This document shows positions 6,027 to 6,482 of a DNA stretch of 6,482 nucleotides, piece by piece. The notes under the pieces are model-generated. The model did no database searches and was not told where the DNA came from. It saw only the letters and a program-made list of their open reading frames with translations. Within the stretch, counting starts at the first letter, position 1. Every line of letters begins with the position of its first letter. The position numbers and the translations under genes are program-made. The stretch lies in contig JAEYYE010000358.1 in the NCBI GenBank assembly GCA_023430945.1, positions 1 to 6,482 on the forward strand, read 5' to 3'. The DNA comes from Bacteroidota bacterium. Lineage in GTDB: Bacteria; Bacteroidota; Bacteroidia; Flavobacteriales_F; PHOS-HE28.

Positions 6027-6125
6027 TGAACCGCGACGACGCTAACGACGCAAGGTAGAATTCTATCGTTACGCGTTCATCCGAACGTCGCGAACCCGTG
6101 GCGTCGTCAGCGTCGTCGCGGTTCA
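6027..6125. repeat. 25-bp near-perfect inverted repeat enclosing two small hairpins
   Basis: The arms 6027-6051 and 6101-6125 are complementary at 24 of 25 positions. The one mismatch is A-C in a plus-strand transcript but a G-U wobble in a minus-strand one, so the stem would be fully paired in minus-strand RNA. The 49-nt loop holds two further foldable elements: GGTAG/CTATC around AATT (6054-6067, including the perfect palindrome TAGAATTCTA) and CGTTC-ATCC-GAACG (6074-6087). Each arm also carries the 7-mer ACGACGC twice at a 9-bp period (6036-6042 and 6045-6051, mirrored at 6101-6107 and 6110-6116). No T tract follows in either direction. It could be a structured RNA, a REP-like mobile palindrome, or a multi-site regulator-binding region. 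Confidence 0.8.
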
Positions 6126-6226
6126 TCTGCATCTGCATTCATCATCCCATCATCCAAGCATTCTCCTTGGAAATTGAACATTCGCTATCGATCATTGGAT
6201 ATTCCGATCTCTGATCGACCCCTTCC

Positions 6227-6234
6227 TACCTTCG
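6227..6234 (+). promoter_or_regulatory. Possible -7-like box of purL
   Basis: TACCTTCG differs from TAnnTTTG at one position and ends 7 nt before the purL ATG. If it is used, the mRNA would be nearly leaderless, as inferred for the TlpA-like gene. No well-spaced -33 TTTG is seen, so this is a weak call. Confidence 0.25.
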
Positions 6235-6241
6235 CGCTCCC

Positions 6242-6482
6242 ATGCCCACCAAGACCGCAAAGAACCCCGACACCGCCACGGCATCCCTCGATACCGCCAA
6301 GAAACTCGGCCTACTCCCCGAAGAGTTCGACAAGATCCGCGAGATCCTCGGGCGCGAGCCGAACTTCACCGAGCTTAGCATCTATAGCGCCATGTGGAGC
6401 GAGCATTGCTCGTACAAGAACTCCATCACCCAGCTGAAGACGCTGCCGCGCAAGGGGCCCAAGACGCTGGTGGAGGCCGGGG
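6242..6482 (+). CDS. purL: Phosphoribosylformylglycinamidine synthase PurL, 5' end only
   Basis: PurL is the ATP-dependent amidotransferase subunit that converts FGAR to FGAM in de novo purine synthesis (cytoplasm). Eighty codons are visible. After a short Thr/Ala/Lys-rich head come LGLLPEEFDKIREILGREPN (22-41), FTELSIYSAMW, and the signature MWSEHCSYKNS at 51-61, whose His55 corresponds to the conserved catalytic-region His of the small-type (Bacillus-like) PurL. The alignment with small PurL starts close to the N-terminus, so this is probably the three-subunit type (with PurS and PurQ) and not the long fused enzyme, though the C-terminus lies outside the window. The ATG at 6242-6244 is the first in frame that fits the family. 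Neither purS nor purQ is in the window. Confidence 0.93.
   Translation, partial: MPTKTAKNPDTATASLDTAKKLGLLPEEFDKIREILGREPNFTELSIYSAMWSEHCSYKNSITQLKTLPRKGPKTLVEAG

Larger units (their letters stand above)
5931..6241. other. Divergent intergenic region between the T9SS gene and purL
   Basis: This 311-bp gap must hold the promoters of both divergent genes. It contains the large inverted repeat at 6027-6125, a low-complexity CAT/ATC-rich stretch (about 6122-6156), a 6-bp hairpin TCCAAG/CTTGGA (6153-6158 with 6166-6171), and several GATC sites. No exact TAnnTTTG box was found on either strand, and I see no credible ORF or tRNA in it. Confidence 0.7.

Noticed and set aside
6122..6156. CATCTGCATCTGCATTCATCATCC-type repeats as a CRISPR or tandem-repeat array
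   Set aside because: The units are short, irregular and low-complexity, with no spacers and no constant repeat length.

Overview
The window is a mid-50s % GC (judged by eye) piece of a Bacteroidota chromosome, most likely a Flavobacteriales-like lineage. The evidence is a secreted protein with a C-terminal type IX secretion (T9SS) sorting domain, a DUF4290 gene next to murA (DUF4290 is, to my knowledge, a Bacteroidota family), a MurA with Asp in place of the usual active-site Cys, TAnnTTTG-type promoter boxes, and a DnaJ zinc finger with two modules instead of four. It is mostly housekeeping sequence with no phage, IS, CRISPR array, tRNA or rRNA that I can see.

Layout: six genes and one small candidate gene lie on the minus strand, and one gene lies on the plus strand at the right edge. 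Read in the direction of minus-strand transcription (right to left) they are: a T9SS-exported choice-of-anchor L protein (4821-5930), a DUF4290 protein (4004-4702), murA (2480-3874), a TlpA/ResA-like membrane-anchored thioredoxin (1712-2287) followed by a strong intrinsic terminator (1662-1687), a 58-codon candidate membrane protein (1413-1589), then the chaperone pair grpE (657-1238) and dnaJ (1-648, cut by the window edge). On the plus strand purL starts at 6242 and runs off the right edge, divergent from the T9SS gene.

How they fit together: grpE and dnaJ are the two co-chaperones of DnaK and are almost certainly co-transcribed, with abutting or overlapping ends. DUF4290 and murA are neighbours in the same direction and may be functionally linked, but a 129-bp gap with a perfect 20-bp palindrome separates them, so murA may also have its own control. 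The TlpA-like protein has its own promoter box and terminator and looks like a single-gene unit. The T9SS protein and purL appear to be unrelated neighbours.

The least explained signals are non-coding: (1) a 25-bp near-perfect inverted repeat with two smaller hairpins inside its loop, in the divergent T9SS/purL gap; (2) the 20-bp palindrome before murA; (3) an excess of GATC across genes and gaps alike (about 130 by hand count where 25 or so would be expected). I did not find a convincing undescribed multi-gene system here.
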